Assembly: GCA_964247735.1 (NCBI GenBank)
Contig: CAXTVS010000014.1
Coordinates: 5,148-69,147, forward strand
Origin: Lichenicola sp964247735
Lineage (GTDB): Bacteria; Pseudomonadota; Alphaproteobacteria; Acetobacterales; Acetobacteraceae
Direction: 5' to 3'
DNA: 64,000 bases
Shown: positions 1-8,500 of the stretch, in pieces
How positions within the stretch are numbered: position 1 is the stretch's first letter
Layout of the letters: every line of letters begins with the position of its first letter
Made by a program: the position numbers and the translations under genes
The notes under the pieces: model-generated
The model's input: only the letters and a program-made list of their open reading frames with translations
What the model was told of the DNA's origin: nothing
Databases searched by the model: none

Positions 1-906
1 GTGGCCGGCCAGCGGCTCCAGCGCGGCCGCGGCGTCGGCCGCGCTGTTGACGTCGGTGTGGCCGGCGGCATGCAGCGTGGCGCCGGTGGACAGGATGATG
101 AAGTACAGGATCACGTTGGAGAACAGCATGCCGACGAGCACGTCGCGCCGGGTGCGGCGCAGCTCGGCGTCGGAGGCGCCCTTGCGCTGCCAGACCTCGG
201 TGCGGCCTTCCTCGATCTGCTCCTCGACCTCCTGGTTGGACTGCCAGGTGTAGATGTAGGCCGACAGCGAGGTGCCGATGCAGGCTACGACCAGCGACAG
301 GAAGCCGGCGTCGAACCGCACCTGCGGCATGAAGGTGCCGCGCAGCACCGCGAGCAGGTTCGGGTGGGCCAGCACCGCCGAGGCCACGTAGGCGAACAGG
401 GCCAGCGCCAGCCAGCGGAAGATGCCGCGCAGCAGCGCGTAGGAGCCGAAGTACTGGAACAGGAGGATCACCACGCCAGCGGCGATCACGATGGCGGGGA
501 TCGGCACCGGCAGCAGCAGGTTCAGCGCGGCGCCGATGCCGCCGAGGTTGGCCGCCGCCTCGATCACGTTGCCGGCGAAGGCGCCCAGCATGACCGGGTA
601 GAGCACCCACCAGGGGTAGCGGTCGCGGATCACGGCGAACAGGCCCTTGCCGTAGACGCGCCCGAGCTTGGCGGCGAGGTAGACCACCACGTACATCATC
701 GGCAGCACGACCGGGGCGATCCACAGGAACGCGAGCCCGTACTTGGCGCCGACGCTGGCATAGGTGCCGATCGCAGACGGGTCGTCGTCCGCGGCGCCGG
801 TGACGATGCCGGAGCCGAGCAGCCGCAGGATGCCGCCGTCCCGCGGCGCCGGTGCGGGCCGCGCGACCGGGCGCGGACGAAGCAGGTCTGGCGGCTGGTC
901 AGGCAT
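1..906 (-). CDS. NRAMP-family-like transporter, partial (C-terminus beyond window edge)
   Basis: This is the N-terminal 302 residues of a multi-spanning inner-membrane protein related to NRAMP/MntH proton-coupled divalent metal transporters; the 3' end lies outside the window. The TM1 unwinding region reads GAADDDPSAIGTYASVG, the equivalent of the family DPGN motif. The region equivalent to TM6 reads IGTSLSAYIYTWQ, where classical members have a Met-Pro-His motif. The ATG at 906 is preferred over the one at 912 because GGAAGGA then lies six bases upstream. The Asn of DPGN and the Met/His of TM6 are not conserved, so manganese or iron transport cannot be assumed. A charged segment rich in Glu (QEVEEQIEEGR) follows TM6, as in the non-classical NRAMP-related subgroup. 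Family assignment is firm; the substrate is not. Confidence 0.8.
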   Translation of the reverse strand, partial: MPDQPPDLLRPRPVARPAPAPRDGGILRLLGSGIVTGAADDDPSAIGTYASVGAKYGLAFLWIAPVVLPMMYVVVYLAAKLGRVYGKGLFAVIRDRYPWWVLYPVMLGAFAGNVIEAAANLGGIGAALNLLLPVPIPAIVIAAGVVILLFQYFGSYALLRGIFRWLALALFAYVASAVLAHPNLLAVLRGTFMPQVRFDAGFLSLVVACIGTSLSAYIYTWQSNQEVEEQIEEGRTEVWQRKGASDAELRRTRRDVLVGMLFSNVILYFIILSTGATLHAAGHTDVNSAADAAAALEPLAGH

Positions 907-966
907 CAGCATTCCTTCCGGCGCCGCCGATCCGGCGGTCGTCGCTCGCTCGCCGGCACCGGACGC

Positions 967-1941
967 TCAGCCCGGCTGCGGCCCGAGCAGCGCGTCCGCC
1001 AGCCGCATCGCCAGCACCGGCGCCAGCAGGTAGCCGTGCCGGAACATGCCGTTGACGTGCACGATGTCGCCCGCGGTGTCGAGGCGCGGCATGTTGTCGC
1101 CGAAGGAGGGGCGCAGGTCGGCGGCGATCTCCAGGATTTCCGCCTCGGCGAAGGCGGGATGCAGCGCGAAGGCGGCGCTCATCAGCTCCACCATCGAGCG
1201 CAGGCGCGGCGGCCCGCGCTCCTCGCTCTCGATCATGGTGGCGCCCAGCATGAACACGCCGTCAGCGCGCGGCACAAGGTACACGGGGAAGCGCGGATGC
1301 AGCAGCCGTACCGGCCGGTGCAAGGCGATGCCGCGGGCGCGCATCAGCAGCATCTCGCCGCGCACGCCGCGCAAGGCCGGCAGCAGCGCCTGCGACGCGA
1401 TGCCGCGGGCGTCCACCACCCGGTCGAATCGGCCGGGCGGCAGGTCCGGCTGCCGGAGGACGACTTGGCCACCGAGTGCCTGCAGCCGCTCCGCCAGCGC
1501 GGGGAGCGCGTGACGGGGATCGAGGTGCGCCTCGCGTGGGAAGAACAGCCCGCGGCCGAAGCGGCCGTCCAGGTCGGGCTCCAGGGCCGCGATCCCTGCG
1601 CCGTCGAGGGTCTCGTGGCCGGTCGTGCGGCGGGCCATGCGGCTGAGCTCGCCGGCGTCGCGTCCCAGTGCCAGCACCAGCGTGCCGGCGGAGCGCGTGT
1701 CCGGCACCTGGCGGCGCCACCAGTCGAGCGAGGGCAGCGCCATTTCCGTCAGCCCGGGCGGGGCGTTCTCGGCCTCGCACCAGGGGGCGAGCATGCCGCC
1801 GGCCTTCCAGGAGGCGCCGGAGCCGACCGCCGGCCCCGCCTCGGCCAGGGTCACCGCCGCGCCGCGCTCGGCCAGGGTCACCGCGCTGGCGAGCCCGGCG
1901 ACGCCGCCGCCGCGCACCAGCACCGAAAGCGGTGCGGTCAT
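967..1941 (-). CDS. thiO: FAD-dependent amine oxidase, ThiO-like glycine oxidase
   Basis: Predicted cytosolic flavoprotein of 324 residues in the D-amino-acid/glycine oxidase family. In thiamine synthesis ThiO oxidises glycine to the imine used for the thiazole ring. The N-terminal dinucleotide fold is clear (LVRGGGVAGLASAVTLAERG, residues about 6-25), followed by the family GASWKAGGMLAPWCE segment near residue 43. The C-terminal part contains the substrate-side FGDNMPRLD and the HVNGMFRHGYLLAP motif typical of ThiO. The ATG at 1941 overlaps the stop of the upstream polysaccharide gene (ATGA), so the two are probably cotranscribed. No thiS, thiG or thiE is adjacent, which is unusual and leaves open a different small-amine substrate. 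The symbol rests on motif resemblance. Confidence 0.75.
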   Translation of the reverse strand: MTAPLSVLVRGGGVAGLASAVTLAERGAAVTLAEAGPAVGSGASWKAGGMLAPWCEAENAPPGLTEMALPSLDWWRRQVPDTRSAGTLVLALGRDAGELSRMARRTTGHETLDGAGIAALEPDLDGRFGRGLFFPREAHLDPRHALPALAERLQALGGQVVLRQPDLPPGRFDRVVDARGIASQALLPALRGVRGEMLLMRARGIALHRPVRLLHPRFPVYLVPRADGVFMLGATMIESEERGPPRLRSMVELMSAAFALHPAFAEAEILEIAADLRPSFGDNMPRLDTAGDIVHVNGMFRHGYLLAPVLAMRLADALLGPQPG

Positions 1942-4900
1942 GGGGAGGCGGGAGCGCCGTCGAGGCCGAGGTGCCGGAACACCGCGATCTCGCCGTTGCC
2001 GCAGAAATCGTCCTCGACCGAAAGGGCGGCCATCAGCTCCGGCGACAGCCGGATGCGGCGGTCGCGCACCGCCTGCAGCATTGCCGTCGCCGCCTCGGGC
2101 CGGAACGGCAGGTCGAGCAGGTCGGGGCCCCAGCAGCGGATCAGGGACAGCGCGTACTGCTCCACGCCGTCGTAGATGCGCTCCAAGGTCGGGAACAGGT
2201 CCTGCGACAGGCCGTCGTGCCGGAACAGCGGCGTCGCCGGCACCGCGTCGTCGTAGCCGGTGACCTGGCCGTGCGGCGCGGTCAGGAACGCTTCCAGCAT
2301 CAGGCCGTAGCCGCCGGTGAAGTCGGCGACGTTGCCGTCGGCGAAGGCGCCGAAGGCGTGGCCGCCACCCGTGCGTACCTGCGCCGCGTCTTGTGACACG
2401 CCCATGTAGAGCCCGATCAGGGGCCGGCCGAGGGCGGTCTGGATCGCGGTCTGCATGGTGCCGCTGTAGCCCACGTCGACGAAGCCGAGCGGCCCCGGCC
2501 CGGTCAGGCCGATCTGCGCGGCATAGGCGGTGAACGCGCGCAGGGCGCCGGCACCGTGTGCGGCGATCCCGTCGCCCATCAGCTCGATCATGCAGCGCAC
2601 GAGGTCGGCGTCGCGCGGGAAGCTGATCCGGTGGTGCCCGTGGCCGAGTGCCGCGTCGGGGACGAAGCCGAGCCGGGCCAGGAGGAAGGCCTCCAGCGAG
2701 CCGTTGAACCCGGCGCCGCGCAGCACCGCGTCCGGGTCGAGCCCCCGCCCCTGCGCCGCCGCCAGGGCTGCGCGGCGCGAGCAGTGCAGGTAGGAGGAGG
2801 GCGGCAGGTCGGTCCGGCCGCTGGCCTCGCGCACCGCGTCGTAGAGCCGCTTCAGGAACCAGCCTTCCCGGGACACGAAGAACAGCCGGTGCATGTGGCG
2901 CAGCGTCGGGTGCCGCGCCAGCCAGGCGACGAAGGCGAACACGAGCGGCCCGAACAGCACGGCACCCGCCGCCTCCGGCTCGCGCAGGACCAGGGACGGG
3001 TCGACCGGATCGAGGTAGGGGGAGTTGAACAGCCGGCACGCCACCGGGCCCAGCAGGATGTCGTCGCCGAGCGTGCGCTCGCCGCCCGGCGCCAGGCCGT
3101 AGAACTCGAACAGGGCGGCAGGGCTGAGGACGTGGAAGTGGCGGATGCCGTGGTCGGCGGTGCCCTGGATGTCGGACTGCTCGTTGTCGCCGACATGCAG
3201 CAGCCGCGGTGCCGTCCCTGCCCCGCCCTGTTCCTGCGCCGCCACGATCGGCCACAGGTTGCCGCGGTCCTTGCGGGCGCGGCGCTGCGACGACAGGTAG
3301 ACGTCGTCCATCGCGATGCCGGCCTGCGCCAGCACGGCGTCGAACGCCCGGCGCGGCAGGTAGCTGTCGCTGGTCGCGACCACGCGGCGTCCGGTGCGCC
3401 TCGCGTGGTCGAGCGCCTCGATCATGACCGAGCGCGGGCGGAGCGTGCGGCGGTCGAGCGCCACCTCCTCGTGATGGACGAAGGCGATCGCCTCGGGGCT
3501 CCAGGCCGGGCCGGCGTCGTCGGCGAAGCGGGCGTAGATCTGGTCCAGGTCGACGTCGCCCATCCCCTCCTGGGCCTGCCGGGCCGCGGCTTCGGCCGCC
3601 TGCCGGCGCGCGACGAAGTCGTCCGCGCCGCGGTGGCGGCGCGCCGCCTGCACCTCCAGGAAGCGGTGCACCGCGTCCGGCCGTAGGCAGATCCGGGTCA
3701 GCAGCGTGTCGAACACGTCGAACGAGACCGTGTCCACCTGGGCGATGGTGTCCAGCAGGCCGGCATGGGAGGCGCGGCGGTACTGGTCGAGGTTGCGGCT
3801 GCTCCAGCCGGGACGGCACAGGCCGCGCTCGTAGTCGAGCTCGGTGAAGCCGTAGCCGGCCTCCTGCGCCACCAGCACGATCACCCGCTCGATGGCGTGC
3901 ATGATCGTGCCGTCGGTCTGGCCGAGCTCGGGCGGGAAGTCGTCGGGTGTCCAGGGATGGTCGAGCAGGGGGGCGATCGCCTTCGTGCGGGCCCAGAACA
4001 TGCCGCCGACGGGATAGTCCAGCATGCCGCCCGGCACGGCCGAGCGGAGGCCCAGCCGGTCGAACAGCGGCCGGGCCAGATGCCGGTTGGACAGCCAGTG
4101 GTAGCCCCAGTAGCGCATCTCCTCGCCGGGCGAGGCGGTCAGCACGCCGAGGGACGGGTCGTCCACGAAGCGCTGGATCAGGCCGCTGACCACCGGCCGC
4201 GCCGGCAGCAGGGTGCGCAGCAGCACCTGCCGCCAGCCCGCCTGCTCGGCGCCGCGATAGGCGGACTTCTTGGTGTGGAGGTGCAGCACGAGGTCGTGGG
4301 CGGCGACGGCGTGGCGCAGCCCGACCAGGAAGGGTCCGAAGTTGCGGCCGCGGTTCTCGTGCACCTGCACCAGCAGGGAGGCGTCAAGGCCGTGGGCCGG
4401 GAACTCGGCCTCGATGCGCTCCGCCTTCTCCGGCTCGTCGGTGGTGACGAGCAGGGAGAAGCGGTACGGCAGCATCGCCAGGGCGGCGCAGATCTCGCCC
4501 CACAGCTCGACGTGGAAGACGTGCGCCGCGACCGCGATCGTCGGCCGTTGCGAGGGGGTGGGCAGCGACACGAGGCGCTCGACCGGGCGCCCGAACGGGT
4601 CCCAGGGCGGATCGGCCAGCACCGAGACCGGCCGACGCCCTTCCGCGACGCCACCCTGGAGGTAGTGGGTGAGCGGATCGTCGATGCCCGGCCGCAGGTG
4701 CCACGCCTGCCGGAGGTAGTCGCCGACGTCGAACAGCGGCCCGGGCGATGCCTGGGCGCGGACGCCGCACGCCAGGTAGTGCTCGATCGGGTCGAGGTCG
4801 CTGTGCCGGGCTGGTACGTGGTGCCGGATGTACCAGTCGCCGTCGAACAGGCCGGAGCCGGCGGCCAGCGCACGCCTGCGCTCGATCCCCTGCCGCCGGA

Positions 4901-4964
4901 CGATCGCTTCCTGCCGTTCCCGGTCGGCAACGATCATCTCGGGGCCGGACGGCAGGCGGTTCAT
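1938..4964 (-). CDS. Multidomain polysaccharide protein: RgpF-type region plus HAD-like domain
   Basis: A 1008-residue soluble protein with at least three parts. Residues about 38-110 contain two copies of a short motif ending in HYL (LFDGDWYIRHHVP, PLFDVGDYLRQAW) that is common at the start of large glycosyltransferases. Residues about 140-395 resemble rhamnan synthesis protein F (RgpF), including HVFHVELWGEI and LVLHLHTKKS. Residues about 412-610 form a HAD-like domain with FDVFDTLL, a central VVATSDSYL and LLHVGDNEQSDI. The last 350 residues (FFVSREGWFLKRLYD, GFVDVGYSGTMQ) match the C-terminal region of COG5610-type HAD proteins. It is probably involved in surface rhamnan or O-antigen assembly and links in function to the glycan genes at 46-62 kb. 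Which domains are catalytically active is unknown. Confidence 0.8.
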   Translation of the reverse strand: MNRLPSGPEMIVADRERQEAIVRRQGIERRRALAAGSGLFDGDWYIRHHVPARHSDLDPIEHYLACGVRAQASPGPLFDVGDYLRQAWHLRPGIDDPLTHYLQGGVAEGRRPVSVLADPPWDPFGRPVERLVSLPTPSQRPTIAVAAHVFHVELWGEICAALAMLPYRFSLLVTTDEPEKAERIEAEFPAHGLDASLLVQVHENRGRNFGPFLVGLRHAVAAHDLVLHLHTKKSAYRGAEQAGWRQVLLRTLLPARPVVSGLIQRFVDDPSLGVLTASPGEEMRYWGYHWLSNRHLARPLFDRLGLRSAVPGGMLDYPVGGMFWARTKAIAPLLDHPWTPDDFPPELGQTDGTIMHAIERVIVLVAQEAGYGFTELDYERGLCRPGWSSRNLDQYRRASHAGLLDTIAQVDTVSFDVFDTLLTRICLRPDAVHRFLEVQAARRHRGADDFVARRQAAEAAARQAQEGMGDVDLDQIYARFADDAGPAWSPEAIAFVHHEEVALDRRTLRPRSVMIEALDHARRTGRRVVATSDSYLPRRAFDAVLAQAGIAMDDVYLSSQRRARKDRGNLWPIVAAQEQGGAGTAPRLLHVGDNEQSDIQGTADHGIRHFHVLSPAALFEFYGLAPGGERTLGDDILLGPVACRLFNSPYLDPVDPSLVLREPEAAGAVLFGPLVFAFVAWLARHPTLRHMHRLFFVSREGWFLKRLYDAVREASGRTDLPPSSYLHCSRRAALAAAQGRGLDPDAVLRGAGFNGSLEAFLLARLGFVPDAALGHGHHRISFPRDADLVRCMIELMGDGIAAHGAGALRAFTAYAAQIGLTGPGPLGFVDVGYSGTMQTAIQTALGRPLIGLYMGVSQDAAQVRTGGGHAFGAFADGNVADFTGGYGLMLEAFLTAPHGQVTGYDDAVPATPLFRHDGLSQDLFPTLERIYDGVEQYALSLIRCWGPDLLDLPFRPEAATAMLQAVRDRRIRLSPELMAALSVEDDFCGNGEIAVFRHLGLDGAPASP

Positions 4965-5117
4965 GATCGAAGGCTACCACCTGCGGGGCGGCAGGTCGAA
5001 GCCCGCCCGCGGCGGCGTGAGGACGGAGGCCCAGGTGGAACGAGGTCCCGGGTTGCCGTCGAGCAGACCGCTCCGCGGCGGCTGCGGTGACCTGTGATTC
5101 CGGACCGAAGCGGCCGC

Positions 5118-6029
5118 CTACCGGATCTTCGGCCTCGCTCCGGCCGGACCTGCCGCGATGAGCTGGTCGATCCCGCTCAGGAAGGCCTTCAGCACGGTGG
5201 AGGGATTGTCGGGACGGTAGCCCACGGCGAGCTCGATGGTCGGCGGCCTGCCCTTCAGCGGCCGGCTCACCACCGACCACGGGAGCAGCGGCTCGACATA
5301 GGTCGGCAGCAGCGCGATGCCGCGTGTCGAGGCGACGAGAGAGATGCCGGTCCCGAAGTTGTCGATGCGGTAGCTGGGCTCGATCGCAACCCCGTTCCGG
5401 CGAAGGTAGCGTTCGACCACGTCCCGCAGGACGTGGGGAACGTCCGAGAAGCCGATGAACACCTCGCCCTCCAGGTCCCGGGCAGCGACGGCGTCCTGCC
5501 CGGCCAGACGGTGGTCGCTCGGCAGGACGGCAACCAGCGGCTCCCTGGCGATGACGCGATAGTCCACGCCGGGCCGCGGCTCGATCCGGAGGAAGCCGAG
5601 ATCGAGCTCTCCCCGCTGCAGCGCGTCGGCGATCTCGATCGAGTGCAGGCTGATGACCTTGAACTCGATCCTCGGCAGGTCGGCGTGCAGCACCCGCGTG
5701 ACATGCGGCAGCCAGTCGACCTCCTGGCCGGTGATGAAGCCGACCGAGAAGGCCGCCCGGGCCGGCCTCGCGGCGCGCCGGGCGGCCTGGACGGCTTCCG
5801 CCGCCTGGCCCAGTGCGAGCCGCGCGTGGTCGAGGAAGACGCGGCCCGACGGGGTCAACGTCATGCCGCGCGCGCCGCGCGTGAAGAGCTGGACGCCCAC
5901 CTCGAGCTCGAGATCACGCAGCTGCCGGCCCAGCGAGGGCTGTGCCGTGTGCAGCCGCCGTTCCGCCGCGACGGTGACGCTGCCTTCCTCCGCCACGGCG
6001 ACGAAGTAGCGGAGATGGCGCAGCTCCAT
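5118..6029 (-). CDS. LysR-family transcriptional regulator
   Basis: A 303-residue LysR regulator with an N-terminal winged helix-turn-helix (ELRHLRYFVAVAEEGSVTVAA, then LHTAQPSLGRQLRDLE) and a C-terminal periplasmic-binding-protein-like effector domain. The ATG at 6029 gives the usual short lead into the HTH; in-frame ATGs at 6038, 6044 and 6095 are possible but none has a convincing ribosome-binding site. It is transcribed divergently from two SDR genes and a DUF427 gene, the normal arrangement for a LysR protein controlling its neighbours. The 387-base gap between them holds a 14-base perfect palindrome close to the first SDR start. The effector cannot be read from the sequence. Confidence 0.9.
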   Translation of the reverse strand: MELRHLRYFVAVAEEGSVTVAAERRLHTAQPSLGRQLRDLELEVGVQLFTRGARGMTLTPSGRVFLDHARLALGQAAEAVQAARRAARPARAAFSVGFITGQEVDWLPHVTRVLHADLPRIEFKVISLHSIEIADALQRGELDLGFLRIEPRPGVDYRVIAREPLVAVLPSDHRLAGQDAVAARDLEGEVFIGFSDVPHVLRDVVERYLRRNGVAIEPSYRIDNFGTGISLVASTRGIALLPTYVEPLLPWSVVSRPLKGRPPTIELAVGYRPDNPSTVLKAFLSGIDQLIAAGPAGARPKIR

Positions 6030-6416
6030 CCGGTCCATGCCCATCAGGTATGGCTGGACGATATACAAAGTCTTTTCCAGAACCGCAACGAACACCTAGA
6101 TCTTCCACACCAACCGGAAAGGAGCCTACCGGCAAGGCAGAAAAGGTTCGCACGACAACGCTCGACTCGTTCTTGATGCGAGAACGGCGCAACGGCGCAA
6201 TGCCTTGCAGGGCTGCTTCCGCATCAGGTCGTTGCCGTCCGACGAGCGGAGCCGGTGCAGGTCGCAGCGCCCCGGGTTCCAGGTGGCCATCGCGACGATA
6301 CTGGCGTCCGCTGGACCTGGATTACCCTGCTTCTCGACGATGAGCCGGACCGACACCCGGATCGACCGGATCCGGACGTCCGGAAACTTCCTCAACCCAG
6401 CAAAGGAATACCGACC
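6030..6416. promoter_or_regulatory. Divergent regulatory gap between the LysR gene and the SDR genes
   Basis: This 387-base gap has no supportable gene. It carries the start signals of the leftward LysR gene and the rightward SDR operon. Its left part is less GC-rich than the coding DNA around it. The only element that stands out is the palindrome at 6371-6384. An AAAGGAA ribosome-binding site at 6402-6408 serves the SDR start. Confidence 0.5.
6371..6384. promoter_or_regulatory. 14-base perfect palindrome, possible operator
   Basis: TCCGGACGTCCGGA reads the same on both strands. It ends 32 bases before the ATG of the first SDR gene, where an operator overlapping or following the promoter would lie. 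LysR sites are usually interrupted T-N11-A dyads, so this may belong to another regulator or be a chance product of GC-rich DNA. Confidence 0.35.
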
Positions 6417-7157
6417 ATGACAAACCTGACGGGCAAGACGGCCCTCGTGACCGGCGGATCTCGCGGCATCGGCGCCGCGATCGCCAAGCGGCTGGCCGCC
6501 GACGGCGCCAACGTGGCGATCACCTATGCCCAGGGTGCGGCCGCCGCCGCCCAGGTGGTGAGCGCGATCGAAGGGGCCGGCGGCCACGCGATCGCGATCC
6601 AGGCGGATGCCGCCGATGCCAAGGCCGTCACCGCCGCGGTCGAGAGGGCCGTCTCCACCTTCGGCCGGCTCGACGTGCTGGTGAACAATGCCGGCACCGC
6701 CATCCCGAAGCCGTTCGAGGAGACGACGCTGGAGGAGATGGACCGCGTGATCGACATCAACCTGCGCGGCGTGTTCGTCGCCACGCAGGCCGCACTCAGG
6801 CATCTGCAGGATGGCGGCCGCATCATCACCATCGGCTCCTGCGTGGGAGAGCGCCTGGCGACGCCGGGCCTGGTGGCCTACGCCGCGACCAAGGGCGCGG
6901 TGAAGATGTTCACGCAAGGCCTGTCGCGCGAGGTCGGAGCACGCGGCATCACGGTCAACAACGTCCAGCCGGGCCCGATCGACACCGATCTCAACCCCGC
7001 CGCCGGCGACTGGGCGACGCCGCAGATCGCGAACACGGCGTTGAAGCGCTACGGCCACGTCGACGACATCGCCGCCATGGTGGCGTTCGTCGCCGGTCCG
7101 GACGCCGGTTACATCACGGGCGCAAGCCTCACCGTCGACGGCGGCACCAACGCCTGA
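6417..7157 (+). CDS. SDR-family NAD(P)-dependent oxidoreductase (first of pair)
   Basis: A 246-residue classical short-chain dehydrogenase/reductase. The cofactor glycine motif TGGSRGIG is at residues 12-19, NNAG at 90-93, the catalytic Ser at 141 and the YAATK pair at Tyr155/Lys159. The C-terminal VDGGTNA is typical of the FabG-like group. The ATG at 6417 sits nine bases after an AAAGGAA ribosome-binding site. The gene is followed 14 bases later by a second SDR and then a DUF427 gene, and is divergent from a LysR regulator. Arg16 of the glycine motif hints at NADPH. Resemblance to 3-oxoacyl-ACP reductase does not prove a role in fatty-acid synthesis; an inducible detoxifying or catabolic reductase is as likely. 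Confidence 0.92.
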   Translation: MTNLTGKTALVTGGSRGIGAAIAKRLAADGANVAITYAQGAAAAAQVVSAIEGAGGHAIAIQADAADAKAVTAAVERAVSTFGRLDVLVNNAGTAIPKPFEETTLEEMDRVIDINLRGVFVATQAALRHLQDGGRIITIGSCVGERLATPGLVAYAATKGAVKMFTQGLSREVGARGITVNNVQPGPIDTDLNPAAGDWATPQIANTALKRYGHVDDIAAMVAFVAGPDAGYITGASLTVDGGTNA

Positions 7158-7171
7158 GCAGGAGCACGGCC

Positions 7172-7918
7172 ATGGCCAGCTGCAACGGGAAGACCGCCCT
7201 CGTCACCGGCGCGTCGCGCGGCATCGGCCGGGCAGCCGCGCTGGCCCTGGCCGAGGCAGGCGCCCAGGTGCTCGTCCACTATGGACGGAACGTCGACGAG
7301 GCGGACGCGGTGGTCGAGCGGATCCGGGCGATCGGCGGCCGGGCGCAGGGGATCGGCGTCGATCTTGCCCTGCCTGACGGACCGGCGGAGCTTGCCCGGC
7401 GGGTACGGGCGATCGCCGGCGAGCGCCTCGACATCCTGGTCGCCAACGCCGGCATCAGCAAGACGGCGTCGATCGAGGACACGACGATCGCGGACTTCGA
7501 CGCCCTGTTCGCGGTCAACGTCCGCGCGCCGTTCTTCCTGGTGCAGCAGTTGCTGCCGATCCTGCAGGACGGCTCGAGCGTGATCTTCACCTCGTCGCTG
7601 GTGGCGCACGCCGCGGTCGGCTCGCTCCCGGCCTATGCCGCGACGAAGGGCGCGATCGATACCCTGGTCAGGCACTTTGCCGCCATCCTCGGGCCTCGCG
7701 GCATCCGCGTGAACGCGGTTGCTCCGGGGGTGGTCGCGACCGACATGTCGAGCTTCGCCAAGACCGAGGCCGGTCGTGACCACGCGCTCGGGTTCCAGGC
7801 GCTCAAGCGCATCGCGCAGGCCGACGACATCGCCGACGCCATCACCTTTCTGGCCTCCGACTCGGCGCGCTGGGTGTCCGGCGACACGTTGAGGGTCGAT
7901 GGCGGATCGAAACTGTGA
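7172..7918 (+). CDS. SDR-family oxidoreductase (second of pair)
   Basis: A 248-residue classical SDR with TGASRGIG at residues 12-19, ANAG at 91-94, catalytic Ser142 and Tyr155/Lys159 (YAATK), ending in VDGGSKL. It begins 14 bases after the previous SDR with AGGAG at 7160-7164, so the two are almost certainly cotranscribed. The two proteins align along their length and look like an old tandem duplication that has diverged well beyond the core motifs. Ser-Ser at 141-142 and a hydrophobic substrate loop (TDMSSFAKTEAG) differ from the partner, so the two probably have different substrates or stereochemistry. Confidence 0.92.
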   Translation: MASCNGKTALVTGASRGIGRAAALALAEAGAQVLVHYGRNVDEADAVVERIRAIGGRAQGIGVDLALPDGPAELARRVRAIAGERLDILVANAGISKTASIEDTTIADFDALFAVNVRAPFFLVQQLLPILQDGSSVIFTSSLVAHAAVGSLPAYAATKGAIDTLVRHFAAILGPRGIRVNAVAPGVVATDMSSFAKTEAGRDHALGFQALKRIAQADDIADAITFLASDSARWVSGDTLRVDGGSKL

Positions 7919-8065
7919 CGGGCGCCACCTGGAACGCTGGAAGCCGGGTTCAGCCTGATGCGTGCCGTGCCCGCCCGGCTGCAGGATGAGGCAATCCGAC
8001 GGTCGTTTCCGGGCCGGCTGCCGACGGCCATGCGTTTCCCGCCAAGCTGATGAAGGACCACTTCC

Positions 8066-8446
8066 ATGGCGGATCGTCCCATCAAAACCTCAGGTCATGA
8101 CCATCCCATCACGATCACCCCGAACGGAAGCCGGGTGACGATACACGTGGGCGGCAGGATGATCGCCGACACGACGAGTGCCCTGACGCTGCACGAGGCA
8201 AACTATCCTCCGGTCCATTACGTTCCGCGCAAGGACGTAGATCTGGCTGCACTCGCCACAACGGACACGCGTACCCATTGCCCCTACAAGGGCGAGGCGT
8301 CCTACTTCAGCATTCCGGCAGGCGGTGCGCGTTCGGTCGACGCGATCTGGAGCTATGAGGATCCGCATGAAGGCGTCGCTGCCATCAAGGATCATCTCGC
8401 CTTCTATCCAGATCGCGTCGAGACGATCGAGGAGCATGCCGGCTGA
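8066..8446 (+). CDS. DUF427 domain protein
   Basis: A 126-residue single-domain protein of the DUF427 family, recognised from VHYVPRKDVD followed by HCPYKGEASYFSI and AIWSYEDP in the normal order and spacing. The family is a small beta-rich fold with no established biochemical role. The ATG at 8066 has GAAGGA a few bases upstream. It lies 147 bases after the second SDR on the same strand and may be the third gene of the LysR-controlled unit. It has no signal peptide or membrane segment. Confidence 0.88.
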   Translation: MADRPIKTSGHDHPITITPNGSRVTIHVGGRMIADTTSALTLHEANYPPVHYVPRKDVDLAALATTDTRTHCPYKGEASYFSIPAGGARSVDAIWSYEDPHEGVAAIKDHLAFYPDRVETIEEHAG

Positions 8447-8500
8447 GTCTGACCGGGAAGGAAGCGCAGCCGGATCCGGTCGATGGCTGCGGCCGTGCGG

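Noticed and set aside
1..2175. Very long plus-strand open frame (724 codons)
   Set aside because: It runs antisense through the NRAMP-like and ThiO genes, is Gln/His/Arg-rich and shows no domain; a GC-rich shadow frame.
8447..8500. Terminator between the DUF427 gene and fdhD
   Set aside because: The short GC-rich inverted segments do not form a continuous stem and no T-run follows in either direction.
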